64,000 nt of DNA, taken from Crocodylus rhombifer. Lineage: Eukaryota; Chordata; Crocodylia; Crocodylidae. Under the pieces are notes generated by a model, which did no database searches, was not told where the DNA came from, and saw only the letters and a list, made by a program, of their open reading frames with translations. Location of the stretch: contig JAVSML010000981.1 of NCBI GenBank assembly GCA_038503035.1, positions 115,172-179,171 on the forward strand, in the 5' to 3' direction. Shown here piece by piece: positions 51,428-62,425 of this stretch (position 1 is its first letter; each line of letters opens with the position of its first letter). Position numbers and translations under genes: made by a program.

Positions 51428-52494
51428 CTTGGACAAGTGTCCATCCCATGCCCACGTGCAGCCCTGCTCAGGACTGCAGAAAGAGTCAGTCCGTGAAAAA
51501 TAAACTAATGGTGAAAGCAGTCTTAGCATGCGTGAGGTTACTCTACATACCGTGGCTTTCACGTGCGATTCCTGCCCACCCCTGGCCACTCAGCCCACTG
51601 CTCGGCCTTCAAAAGCCAAACAAGAATCTACATTTGATGGGTCTAACTTAAAAAAAAACAAAAAACAACCCACGAAACAAACCCAAACCTCTGGCTTCTC
51701 CAGAGCGGGGTTTGCAGTGATTCATTTCGTTTTCAGATCCAATTTATGTTTATGAGTGAACTTGAAAGGAATGTAAACCACTGGAAAGAAAGGGATGGCT
51801 CAGCTTTTAGACAGCATCAACCAGGCACCGTCACCCTTGCTGATTTCCAATTGCAGCTTTTATCGTTATTATTAACAGCGGTATTCGTATTATTATCATG
51901 ATTATTGTATTATATTTTTAACATTTCAGAACACATTGGATGACCCCTCACTTCGCTGCTCCACTGAATGCTTTCAATGGCACCAGCTCGTTCCCATCAA
52001 AAGCAGCCTCGACTGCCTAAAACGACTTGTGGGCCTTTCCCAGCGACAACTTTCGTTCTCTTTGTTCGGGAAAGGGGGAGCAGGGGCTGAAGAGGCTTGG
52101 CTCCGAATGTCGGGACACAGGAAGAGTAAAGCCTTTAGCAGAAATCTGGGGTGGAGGGGAAGGAATCAATCCAGTTGCATGACTCTCTAGGGGACTTTGG
52201 CCAACTTCCCTGCCTGCTCTTCCACTGTTGCTAAAAGATAAATAATGACGCTGAAGAACTTAGATCCTCCAGCGTGAATGACCGTATGCATGTGAATTAC
52301 TGGATTCAATAAACACCAGCGTTCCTTCCCAGGGCCATCTTCTGATTAAGAGCCCTCCTCCAGGATGCCCTGACGCACCCATCGTTATACCCACCCTGTC
52401 CTGCTCTGAGCAGCCCCCTACTCTCTCTTCCCCGAACGAAGAGAACAAAGGCTGTCGCTGAGAAAGGCCCGCAAGTCGTTTTAGGCAGGTAAGG
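51428..52494. other. Unique sequence, no gene seen
   Basis: AT-rich patch at 51856-51930 (TTATTATTAACA, TATTATTATCATG). No coding pattern. Confidence 0.45.
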
Positions 52495-52562
52495 CTGCTT
52501 TTGATGGCCTCGATGACCTCCTGAGGTGCTTTCCAACCCTAATTCCCTATGATCCTATGAGA
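52495..52562 (+). mobile_element. LINE (CR1-type) 3' tail relic
   Basis: GGCCTCGATGACCTCCTGAG, GTGCTTTCCAACCCTAATTC and CCTATGATCCTATGA form a CR1-type end in plus orientation. Nothing upstream could be matched. Confidence 0.6.
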
Positions 52563-53783
52563 ACCAAACATCCAAGAAAGATTTTGCAGAGAAACCACGG
52601 TCCCATTTTGAACACACGGAAATGAATGTGGCACAGCATCGACATTATGACAGCCTCCCTACAGAATTAGGCTCGGGGGGAGGAAGAAGCTGAGGTGGGA
52701 CTAGACTTTCACTTAAGCACAAATCCCCAGGGTAACTAGCAAAAGCAGGAATAGAAATTAATGGGGGGGGGGGGGAACAGACTAGAAAAGCAACACAGAC
52801 ATAATGAGCATCCCCAACAACGCATGCAGCTTTTACTTATTTATTTTGATGTATATGCCACCCTCTCCAGAAGAGTCTCAGGGTGGCTTCCAATTCAAAA
52901 ATGAAAAGAAACACAGATCAATGAGAGAGATAAAAAACTAAAAATCAACTAATAATGAGCAGATAGGTGGAGGAGGTTGTTCCGCGGTCACCTTAGGGCT
53001 CGTGATGGGACACGAGGGAGAAGACAGTCCCTTAGGGCCCAGGCTGCTTAGGTCCAAAGCACCACCTGGAACCGTGCCTCGTACTGACAAGTCCTGCTAA
53101 AGATGATGCAGTCAAAGCGCTTCAAATATTGTCACTACAGCCAACCTGGCCTAAAGCACGACGGGATAAAAAGGGTGCAAAAATTAATTCTCCATATAAT
53201 ATTTCATAGTTGGTAGGGGCTGGAATATTAATACCCTTATTAATAAAGACATGCACTTTGGCCAGAAATCCCAGCAACTTCCATTTGCTGTTCAAAAAAA
53301 CACAAAAGTAACGAGCGTGCTTTGGAAATGGGTATTTGGTCAGCTGGAATATAATTTTTTGTTTACAATCAATCCATCAAAAACCCTACAATTAACTTGT
53401 CAGTCTCCAGATATGCTAACAGAAACACTAACATCGTCAACACAATTATACTCACATTCAGGCCAAACTTCCATCTAGCCGTGTCTATTCACTAACAGAA
53501 AATTCAATTGCCTATGCTGGTCTATTTTCCCATAATCCGTAACAACCTCGAGAAAAAAAAAATATATAAAAAAAGTCACTGGGATAATAGTTTATATTTC
53601 TGTGCCGATCCAGATCCAGAAATGTTTTTTCCAGTTAGTTAGGTTGTATCAAACCCTTCCCACATTATGAAGCACATTAGTTTCATTATACCCATTTTAC
53701 AGACTGGTGCTGAGATTTCCCAAAGCTCAAGGGAGAGATTTAACTGTAATGAAATTTCACTGAAATTAAAGAGAAACATCATC
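52563..53783. other. Mostly unique; possible old repeat at 52830-52920
   Basis: TTTATTTTGATGTATATGCC, then ACCCTCTCCAGAAGAGTCTC and AGGGTGGCTTCCAATTC, recalls an interspersed repeat common in reptiles, but I cannot name it. A 13-G run lies at 52763-52775. No gene seen. Confidence 0.4.
53670..53735 (-). mobile_element. MIR-like SINE core fragment
   Basis: TTCATTATACCCATTTTACA, then GACTGGTGCTGAGATTTCCC, resembles the reversed MIR core (CCCCATTTTACAGATGGGGA). Confidence 0.5.
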
Positions 53784-53784
53784 A

Positions 53785-53880
53785 CAGAAAAATGAGGGTG
53801 GGAGAAGTCACATCTAGTCAAGGCCGGACCATCCCCAACTAGACCGTCCCAGCCAAGGCTCGGTCTACCTTCAGAAATAG
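53785..53880 (-). mobile_element. CR1 3' tail fragment
   Basis: TCACAGAAAAATGAGGGTGG, CACATCTAGTCAAGGCCGGA and CCGTCCCAGCCAAGGCTCGG. About 95 bases with internal deletions. Confidence 0.85.
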
Positions 53881-54276
53881 ATGAGAGGGGGGAAAACGGT
53901 GAGCTACCCATGGTAATCCAGAGAGTCCGTGCCAGAGCTGTGAGCAAAACCCAGACAACCTGATTTCCAAAGTCACTTGACAACACAGCTGCACCCAAGT
54001 TGGCCCTATGGATCTACCACGCAAAATTACTAAGATTACAGTGTTTTACAAGAAATGACTAAATATAACCACTTTTCACTCCACTCTTTTATAAAAAACA
54101 CCCCTCAAATGGCTGCTTACCTCTCAGGTAGGTTTTTTACAGTGCAATTAGCCATCAGACAATTCTTCCTTCCTCTGCTGCCTAATTTACATTTTTATGG
54201 GGAGGGAATGCACTGATGAATTCAGAATTTATTGCGCTCTGGACTTAAAGGATAAACAGAAGATAGTATTAATTTC

Positions 54277-54465
54277 ATAGGATCATAGAGAATTCAGGTT
54301 GATGGGACCTCTGAAGGTCACATCTAGTCCAACCCCTGCTCCAAGCAGGACCAGCCCCAGCTACATCATCCCAGCCAAGGCTTTGTCTACCTGGGTCTTC
54401 AAAACCTCCAAGGATGGAGATTTACCACCTCTCTGAGGGGCCTCTTCCAGTGTTTTACTACATTT
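54277..54465 (-). mobile_element. CR1 3' fragment
   Basis: TCATAGGATCATAGAGAATT, GACCAGCCCCAGCTACATCA, CTGGGTCTTCAAAACCTCCA, and CTTCCAGTGTTTTACTACAT. Confidence 0.92.
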
Positions 54466-54724
54466 CTTGCATTTCAGGGAAGAAACGCACAGGCAAATCA
54501 CTCAAAAACAACCTTAACTCTGCCTCTAGGGCCATCATGCAATAACAACAGGATTAACAGACTTTTGAGCTTGTGGTTCCAGATGGGGGGAACCAAACTA
54601 TTCTTGAAAGGTATTATGTTCCCCCATCGCACTCTCTCTCTCTCCCCCTCTCCTAGCATTAGGAATCCTTGCTTTACGTGTAAAAGCAAACTAAAAAGTC
54701 ACTGGATCAGTGCCTCCAAATTAT

Positions 54725-55110
54725 TTGTATACACATTTTTATATAATCTGTGTACATGTGTGCACACATATATAAACACACACGTCCATACATATACATA
54801 GATGCATGCACAGACAGACATATATACAGACACATCGTGCATACGCACGTACATGCACACGCAAAGACATATATACATCATGCATACACACGTGCACACG
54901 CAAAGGCATATATACAGACACCATGCATGCAAAGACATACACACATATATACAGACATCCTGCACACACACGCAAAGGCATATATACAGATGGGCACATC
55001 ATGCATACGTGCGCACACACACACAAAGGCATATACGCAAACACATCATGCATACACACACATCATACCCATGCGCACATGCATGCATAGGCACAGATGT
55101 GTACCTACAT
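54725..55110. repeat. CATATATACAGACA minisatellite, about 385 bases
   Basis: Units of roughly 40-50 bases repeat the order CAAAGGCATATATACAGACA, then CATCATGCATACACACGTG, then CACACG. At least six units are visible, with internal length variants. All three plus-strand frames and parts of the minus strand stay open for 90-125 codons, because the unit lacks stops in them; the resulting His/Thr/Ile-rich peptides are not evidence of a protein. Confidence 0.9.
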
Positions 55111-57370
55111 TCACCTGTTGCTAGGTAAGTGCTGACAATACTCAACTTGTATGGGCTGAACTTTGTCTGAGAAGAGTTGTGCGTGGCACTACAGACACCC
55201 AGCTGACAGCTCCTGCAGGAGACATCTAATGTGCTTTATTGATGGGCAAGATCATTGCAACGGGGTGCAGTTTTATCACGGCCTCAGGCTGACTGGTGGC
55301 ATTTTCCAGACTGCCAGGCAAAGAAACGCGGACAGAAATACACCTGGAACATCCAGCTGTGATCCGGTTGTGGCCTGAGCCAGCCGGGCTCCACAGAGGC
55401 TCTTGTGCCCTGCATTTTTTATTCCAGCTGAATGAAATCATGGTTTTCAATCATTCATTAGAGTTTTAAACAGGAGATGTTGAACTTCAAAAAGCAGCTA
55501 AAGACTTTCATGCATCTGTGGCACCCGATTTATGCACCAACACGTATCTGGAGCTGAAGTGACACATGAAGGTTATTATTGCATCCCCCCCAGACATGCC
55601 TCTACGCCCGGCTATTAGAAATTTCGGGTCGGCCTTCGGTAGACCAGTGGCCGTGATGCATCGGAGACGCATGCAATGACACATGGCATCCCAGATATGC
55701 GCTGGATGGCTTCAGGGGACCATCTTTTATACGCTAGTTATTTTAGGTATGCACAACAGGGAAACTAAAGCTTGGTAAACCACCCGCGTGCGAAAGGCAG
55801 ATTCGGTTGTGGTCCCAGCCCTCGTGCCGACGGGCGCAGAAGGACCAGGAAGTAGCGTGCTCTGTCCGACGGGGATGGGAACAGGACGTCTCGTGCAGCG
55901 TACAAGAGGAAAGCGCTTGCTGCTTAATGAAAACACATCAAAGTTCACAGGCCAGCCACACTGAGAGGGTCAAAGAGGGAGAAGGAAATTAACTCATGCT
56001 CAGGATTTCCACCGTGGACACCCTGTTACGTCCCGTAACATTAAACCGGGCCTCGGACCAGGTGTTAATTCAAGGGCCGGGGTAGAAATTTTACTGCTGA
56101 CATACAATTCTCCTGCTCGCTACCCTTCTCTCCCCTCATTTGCAAGGAATTCACATGAAAACAGAAGCAAACTTGTCACAGGCCATCCTAAAGCCACGCG
56201 TCCCCACCAGCCTTTGCATGCATCGCTCTATTTTGTCTGGGGAGGTGGACACGCTCTCCCCAGGCGCCCGCGACCCCCGCCGCGCGCACGGAGGAGCCAA
56301 GGCAGTGAGAAGACGGGTGTCTCAACCCAGAAGACCTTGCCAGCAAATGGCAGACCCAAGACTAAAACTCAGAGGGTTTTATACCAAATCCCCTTCCTCC
56401 CTGGGGTCCAAATCAGGTGGGTAGCATTCAAAAAAAGACAAATGATTCGTCTTTGTAAGGGACCAGCCTTTGATCATTAGGCTGGGGGGGGAGCAGGCTA
56501 CACCGAAAAAAACCACACTGTATTTCCCCATTTTCTGGGTCTGCACAGACTGGCCATCCTGAATTCGGCATGCAAAAACAACATAAACATCAAACAACCA
56601 AACGATGGGGTCGAACAGCTTTTAGCCGAGGGTGCGGGTCCCTCGCTGGCGAGTTAAACGTCTCATGTCGAGCTCCGGGCACTTTCTCTCTCGCAAGGGT
56701 ACTTGCCCGCCCTCTGTCTCTCTCCCTTTCCCCTCCCCCAACAGGCTGTATTTACTTGTAAGATTTTGCTCGAAATCATTTCCAGACTCGCATTCCCTCA
56801 ACCACAGCGGGAGGAGGAGGAGTACAAAGGGAGGCAAAGTGTTCCCTTTTCAGGGGATGGACAGGGGAAGAGAGGGAAAGCCAGCGCTCGAGAGAGCGTG
56901 GCGTTCCTCTGCACTTGCCGTGCGGCCGACACACGAATGCTACTCCCGTCGCTGGAAAACCCTCGCCGAGATCTATAACAATGCACGTCTCCGGTCCTCC
57001 CCTCCCAACACCCGCCGCAGCCCTCCTTTTTCACATCATTTCAAGAGAGTCTCAGTTCAAACACATTTACAGATGCAACTAATCTGCGGACTCGTTTGCT
57101 GCAATCGCGCCTGTAAGTGACTTTGCAGCTGCTGAAAAAGGTGCGACGGCCCCTGAGGGTTGAGGCCCATGCTCCACAGTGTAAGGAAAGGAGACAGAGA
57201 GGCCTGGAGGACATAGCATTAGCATCCTTCTTTGCATGTACAGGTACCGCATTGCTCATACAGATGCAGTCAAGTAGGCCGACAAAGATGGGCGAGATAC
57301 TTTTGGGGATAAAAACACCCAACCCTATCTACTGACTCCTCTATGAAATACGAACTTTCATTTCTACCCA
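55111..57370. other. Unique sequence, no gene seen
   Basis: The 56.6-57.1 kb part has a pyrimidine tract ending in CCCAACAGGCTGTATTTACTTGTAAG, which has the look of an acceptor, a tiny exon and a donor, but the implied exon would be about 14 bases and there is no other support. A 162-codon frame overlaps it without recognised domain. Confidence 0.4.
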
Positions 57371-57384
57371 GGAGAACTTTTACA

Positions 57385-57510
57385 ATCTTTTCTCCAAGGC
57401 CTGATGAAGGGTGTCTGTGCCCGAAAGCTTGCAATTAATTTTTTTTTTTTTTTTTTTTGCAAAAATCTTGTTGGTCTAATAAAAGACATTATCTCTACCA
57501 CGAGTCCTGA
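57385..57510 (+). repeat. Palindromic repeat family copy with intact hammerhead-like core
   Basis: CTGATGA (57401-57407), then GGG and CCC arms around TGTCTGTG, then GAAA (57423-57426) and GCTTGC. This follows the order of the conserved core of hammerhead ribozymes: CUGANGA, stem II, GAAA, stem III. The right part (TTGGTCTAATAAAAGACATT) matches other family copies. A 20-T run at 57439-57458 separates the two parts. A bulged A before stem II and the lack of a clear U at the cleavage-side pair make self-cleavage of this copy doubtful. Confidence 0.6.
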
Positions 57511-60223
57511 TTGGCCAACCCTTTTAGGAAGTAGCAATCCACAACTGGCAACTTATGTCCTAAAAGCTTGTCCAAGTGCCTTCAGATGACTTTTTTTTGA
57601 ATGGCAACAGATATCAACCGGATTTCAACTGGATGAGTCAGTTATTCGTCACTTTGGCATTACTCCTCTAATCCTGGACAGGTAAGAAACTTGTTCCACT
57701 TCTATAAAAATTGAATAGAAATCAAATAAAATAGAATATAAATAAATACAGCACACGATGCATCTTCTGGAAAAGATGTATCGCTATCTATAAAAATTAC
57801 AGCTGGTTCAAGAAAGCCATAACGAGCATTTCAACTACTTTTGGGCAAAAAAAAACTACGAAGAAAACTCTTCAGCCGTGTCCTGAGTGCAAACCAGTGA
57901 TTTTTTTGCCCTCTGCCTGCAGTCCAACAGCTCTGTAGCCTTTGCTGCTGCTCCCTGGTTTTCCTGGCTGATTTTCAGCACTGACAGCAATGGAAGTGGA
58001 TGAGAATCGGGCCAATTTCATCAGCTCCTCTTGAAAAGTAAAATACCAAGAGGTGGAAGCAGAGACATGAAGGGAATAGAGGACTAAAAGGTGATGGATG
58101 GAGTGGCAAAAACAACCCGGCAGCAAGCAGAAAGTTTAGGGAAAAATAAAGATGGCATGAGCAATAAAGGTGCCACAATCACACATCATTAGTGCCCTGG
58201 GGAAGTGTTCAAATTCTCTGCATTCACTTACGGGGCTGGGTGGAGGAGACAGGAAGAGGTTGTTAAAAAAGGAGAGAAGGAGAGATAAGCAGAGAAAGGT
58301 ATCGGACAAAGAAGAAATAAAAATACATGAAAGATCGAGAACGTTACAAACCCACAAAAAACAACTCGGGCAAAAGATCCACCAGGATCGAAAAGCACTG
58401 TGGAAACGGGGAAGGAAACAAGTGTAAGATGCAGCCAGCAGGGTGGTTTGAATAAGATAATACCAGATATATTAATTATTGTGTCAGTATTCAATGAACA
58501 ATTAGACTGGGTACAGTTCGGGGTATTACGAGCAGCTTTACAGCTGGCCAAATGCTATCTGGCAAACAGAACGCCAGATCTGTATTAGTGGGATTAATCA
58601 AATATATGCCATTCATACAACGAGGCTATTTGCGAGTTATTTAAATTGTTATAGGGACAGTTGTTTGAAAACAGACATAAACGCAATCCCCACGAATCCT
58701 CCATCTCTACACGCTCAAAGGGGGGGGACATTCTGGGAAGGGCAAGGAACGACACGGGTATCTCTCCCCCCGACCCTGAAGCTAAACCGTGGGCCGGCAG
58801 ACATAGGCGCCAAGTATTTTTTTTCAGGGTTTATTTAAGCCCTTCCCCACAGCTATCAGCAGCCAGCAACCAATGTAGCACAGGTAACGCAGAGCAGGAC
58901 AAACCGCTAGCGCGGACAAAATCTGAAAACACAGCCCAACACCTCTGCCCCCACCCCTACGGTCCAGAGAGGAGAGGAGGGCTTGGGCCGCGCTGCTCGA
59001 GACAGCATGAGAGCGGACATTGCCCTCTCTCCCAAATGCACTATTTCTCCTTCTGACGAATGTTATAAAACGATGCATCCTAGCAGCATCCACGACGGGC
59101 AGGAGCTGGGGGAAGGGGAGGTTGGTTATCGGTCTCCTATAAAAAGGTCTGTCTAGTGCAACCTGCTTTGGTGTAGCAGCATGACAGCTCGCGTGAAGGG
59201 CCCGAAGGGCCTGGGGGAGAAGAGAGGAACCTCTGAGGAAGGCAGCTCCTGAGCTGTCACGTGCGGAGAAGGTCGTGACAAACTGTCAGCCTATTTCAAT
59301 GCAACATCCCGCAGGTACCAAACCATGCGAGATCCCCAGTTTTAAGAAGCAACGGCCGGAAAGGCAACAGGAGCGAATTAGCACGGAGGGCGGCCGACAG
59401 CTAATGTAGACGCAACCAAATTGGGCAGGGGGCCGGGCCCCAATGATCTCAGCCCTAACGTCTATGAAATATTTCCCCTCCTTTGAGTAACGACCCTCCC
59501 AACGGCGGCTGGAAACGACTGACCACAGCCCGGTGATTATCCTACGCTTTGCGAAGTCCGGCTCACCACCGAGAGCTGCCTTTGCGACAGGGATGCTCTG
59601 CGGGCCGAGCGCTACCTCCAAAGCCGGGGGAAAGACGGCTGCCGACGTGGGTGGAAGTCACGAGCACAAAAGCAAAGTGAGGATTTGTTCCAAGGAGACC
59701 GAACAGAGACAGTCCCCTAACGAAACTGCACGGACGGACGTTTTTCCCCCCTCTAGGCTGTGTAACAGAAAGCATGCCGGCCTCCCCAAATGCTCCACTG
59801 CCTGCCAGCAAATCGTAGCTGAAACCTCAGTAAAAAAAAAAGGAGAGGAAAAACCTTGCAGCAGCGTCAGAGGAGACTCCAAAGCACTGGGGTGTATTTG
59901 CATTTGGGGCTAGCCTGGACTGCCCTCGCTTCAACCAACAGAAAAGGCACGGGTAGCAGCCACGGCAGTTTCCCCCGCGCTGCACGGCCAGCTGGCCTGG
60001 CCTGGCAGGATCAGGAGAGAGAAGGCAGCTCCGGTGCCCCTACAGACGAGCCCGCCGATACAGCCGCGGCATTTAGGGTGCAGACACCAAAAGCCCCATC
60101 CGCACTGGCCCTTTCGGCATGGAACGACTGTCAGGGAGCCCGTACACAGCCCAGCCCGTCCACGCAGGCTCCTAGAAGCCACGTTTTAAACCCTTGACGG
60201 CTGCTGTGCTGCAAATCTAACTT
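57511..60223. other. Unique sequence; candidate conserved block at 58430-58660
   Basis: 58430-58660 (TAATACCAGATATATTAATT, GAACAATTAGACTGGG, AGTGGGATTAATCAAATATA) is AT-rich, not low complexity and not a recognised repeat, with homeodomain-type sites including GGGATTAATC. No gene seen. Frames near 58.7-59.9 kb lack domains. Confidence 0.4.
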
Positions 60224-60227
60224 GTGT

Positions 60228-60412
60228 TTGCCCTTAGCCTGTGCCAGCTTGGCTACTGGAGAGAGGCACTGGAAGGGGTGGTGCAGCCTCCATCCTCGGA
60301 CCCGGCCAGACAGCCTTGGCTGGGATGGTGGAGTTGGGGCTGGTCGGGGTCGGACTGGATGTGGCCTCCCCGGGTCCCTTCAACCCTCATTTTTTAATGA
60401 TCCTATGAACTT
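60228..60412 (+). mobile_element. CR1 3' tail fragment
   Basis: CTACTGGAGAGAGGCACTGG, GGTGGTGCAGCCTCCATCCT, GTTGGGGCTGGTCGGGGTCG, and CCCTCATTTTTTAATGATCC. The tail shows an internal deletion around the usual CTGCTTGGAGCAGG. Confidence 0.9.
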
Positions 60413-61043
60413 TTCCCATGACAGCGTCCATACAGGGAGTATGGGCAAACCTGCTAGCATATCAGGCTTCCCCCAGCCACTCCAGGAGGAGTTTCTCTTC
60501 CATCTTCTGTATTCTCACAAGCAGCTAGGCCTCCTGGCTGTACTGGGGACTCGGGAAGACAAACTTGCAGCTTTCCCTGCCCTGAGGTGCAAACACGCAG
60601 AGATAAAGGCCAGCGAAACAGGACCAAGAGTTTGGACACTGTGAAGGGTGGATTGCTGACCAACAGTCCCATTTTCCTGCCACACAGCCTAATGCTACCC
60701 TTTCCACTTGGCGCTGGGAGCCGGCTGCGATATTTCCTTCAGAAGAAAACGTTGTCTAAGGGAAAGGATGCCCAGGGGGCTGTCCAGTGAGTTGACACGT
60801 AGAAGGCTCCACAGGTGCAGAAAGCCTCAGAGCAACAGCAGGGAAGCTAATAACTGGGACGGCAATTTGTACAAGAGAAATAATTCAGGAGTTTTACTCT
60901 ATTGCACTATAAAATTTAACTGGATCCAATTTCACTATAAATAGATTCTACTGTATTTATTTAACATTTGCGAGCATATATTCTGTCTGTTCTTTCCAGA
61001 GGAGGCCTTGCCATTTGGCACAACTTTTGCGGGACTGACAGAA
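60413..61043. other. Unique sequence, no gene seen
   Basis: No recognised pattern. Confidence 0.45.
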
Positions 61044-61044
61044 G

Positions 61045-61305
61045 GGGTCTAGTCTAAGGAGCAATGGGCTCAAGTTATAGCAAGGGAGATTTAAGTTGGA
61101 TATTAGGAAAAACTCCCTCACGAGGAGGGTGGTGAAGCACTGGGACGGGTCACCCAGAGAGGTGGTGGCGTCCCCATCCTTGGGCCTGGCTAGACAAAGC
61201 CTTGGCTGGGACGATGCAGCTGGGGCTGGTCCTGCTTGGAGCAGGGGTTGGACTAGACGTGACGTCCGGAGGTCCCGTCGACCCTCGTTTTCTATGTTTC
61301 TACTT
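61045..61305 (+). mobile_element. CR1 3' fragment
   Basis: AAGGAGCAATGGGCTCAAGT, CACGAGGAGGGTGGTGAAGC, GGGGCTGGTCCTGCTTGGAG and CCTCGTTTTCTATGTTTCTA. A small deletion removes part of the usual GGAGGTTTTGAAGACC. Confidence 0.92.
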
Positions 61306-62260
61306 GACGAAGAACACCTTGCCTTCACACGCTTTTCTAACTCCATCCCACCTATACAGCCGATCCAGTAAAAGAGACCCCTCCCTTGCATCATTTCTGC
61401 ACCATCACAGCTACAACATCACTCTTACACCACCACGATGTGCAAAAGCATCCACGGAGGGCAAGTGAGTCACTGGAAGCGGGTCTAAGCAGGAGCTTCG
61501 CTCCGGGAGAACGAAGGAGGAAGACAGCGGTCCGAAAGGCAAACCCTTGCTAGCACCCCACATCTCTCACCGCACCTGCATCCTTCTCCAAGCACCATCT
61601 CTTTCAAGTCTGGGGCAGGGGGAAGTCCATACCGTTTTAACGCAGGCAGCAAGGAGTGAAACCTATGCATGTGTAGGATGCCCCCAGCATCGCTCCACCT
61701 TTCCCCCCACCTCATATGAATTCCTTGCTCCCCCGACCTTCACGGGACTCTCTAAAACGACTTTCAAATGAGATTATTAAACTTTAAAACCCCAATTAAA
61801 TCACAGCACAAAACATTTATGTCTACTTATGTATACGTATAAATAAAAAACCCCAGGCGGAAGGAAGTTCACATATGACACGCCCTTGTAAACACGCTGG
61901 CTCTCCTTCGCCCATCTCCTTGGCCTCCAGTTTTGGGACCGGTGCATTCCCAACATGTCTCACCACCCTCTCCTACCCCGCATCATCGTGTTGTTGCCTC
62001 AGCAGGTAAGAGGGAAGCCAAAACAACTTGCAGACCCCGTCCCCCGGCATTCGGGGCCACTGGGGTTCTGCCAATGCCCGTTTGGGAAAGTGATTTATTG
62101 CTTTCACTTACGGTCCGGCACCCGCGCCCAGGATCGGTCGGACCCTTCCACCGCTTACACGCACATGAGTACTCACGTGAGTCGCCACACTGAGCGAATG
62201 AAGCGACACATGCCCGCACTTAAGCATAAGCGTGGCTTATGCAGACTGGCCGTGTCCACT
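61306..62260. other. Unique sequence, no gene seen
   Basis: No recognised pattern; short frames only. Confidence 0.45.
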
Positions 62261-62261
62261 G

Positions 62262-62425
62262 CGCGCTTGTTTAGGACTTGCCTATACAAGTCCGAAATAG
62301 CTGCGCAGTAACTGGCAGGGTTGCGCGGTAGCATCCTGGGGACACTGACGGCACCGTAGCTTGTGTCACGGTTCGTGCCATGCAACGCTACTGCGCAGCG
62401 AGCGTCTCATGTAGACGCGGCCGCT
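62262..62425. mobile_element. Small MITE with CTGCGCAGTA inverted repeats
   Basis: AGCTGCGCAGTAAC near 62300 and CGCTACTGCGCAGC near 62386-62399 are inverted copies. The outer ends read TTGCCTATACAAGTCC and, reversed, CCGCGTCTACATGAGACGC, which share a TCTACA-like position with the block at 24425-24950. About 160 bases, no coding capacity. Confidence 0.55.

Noticed and set aside
54750..55128. His/Thr/Ile-rich open frames of 94-124 codons
   Set aside because: They are read-throughs of a tandem repeat whose unit has no stops in those frames.
56690..56790. Pyrimidine tract plus AG followed by GTAAG, resembling a tiny exon
   Set aside because: The implied exon would be about 14 bases and there is no flanking coding exon or conservation information to support it.
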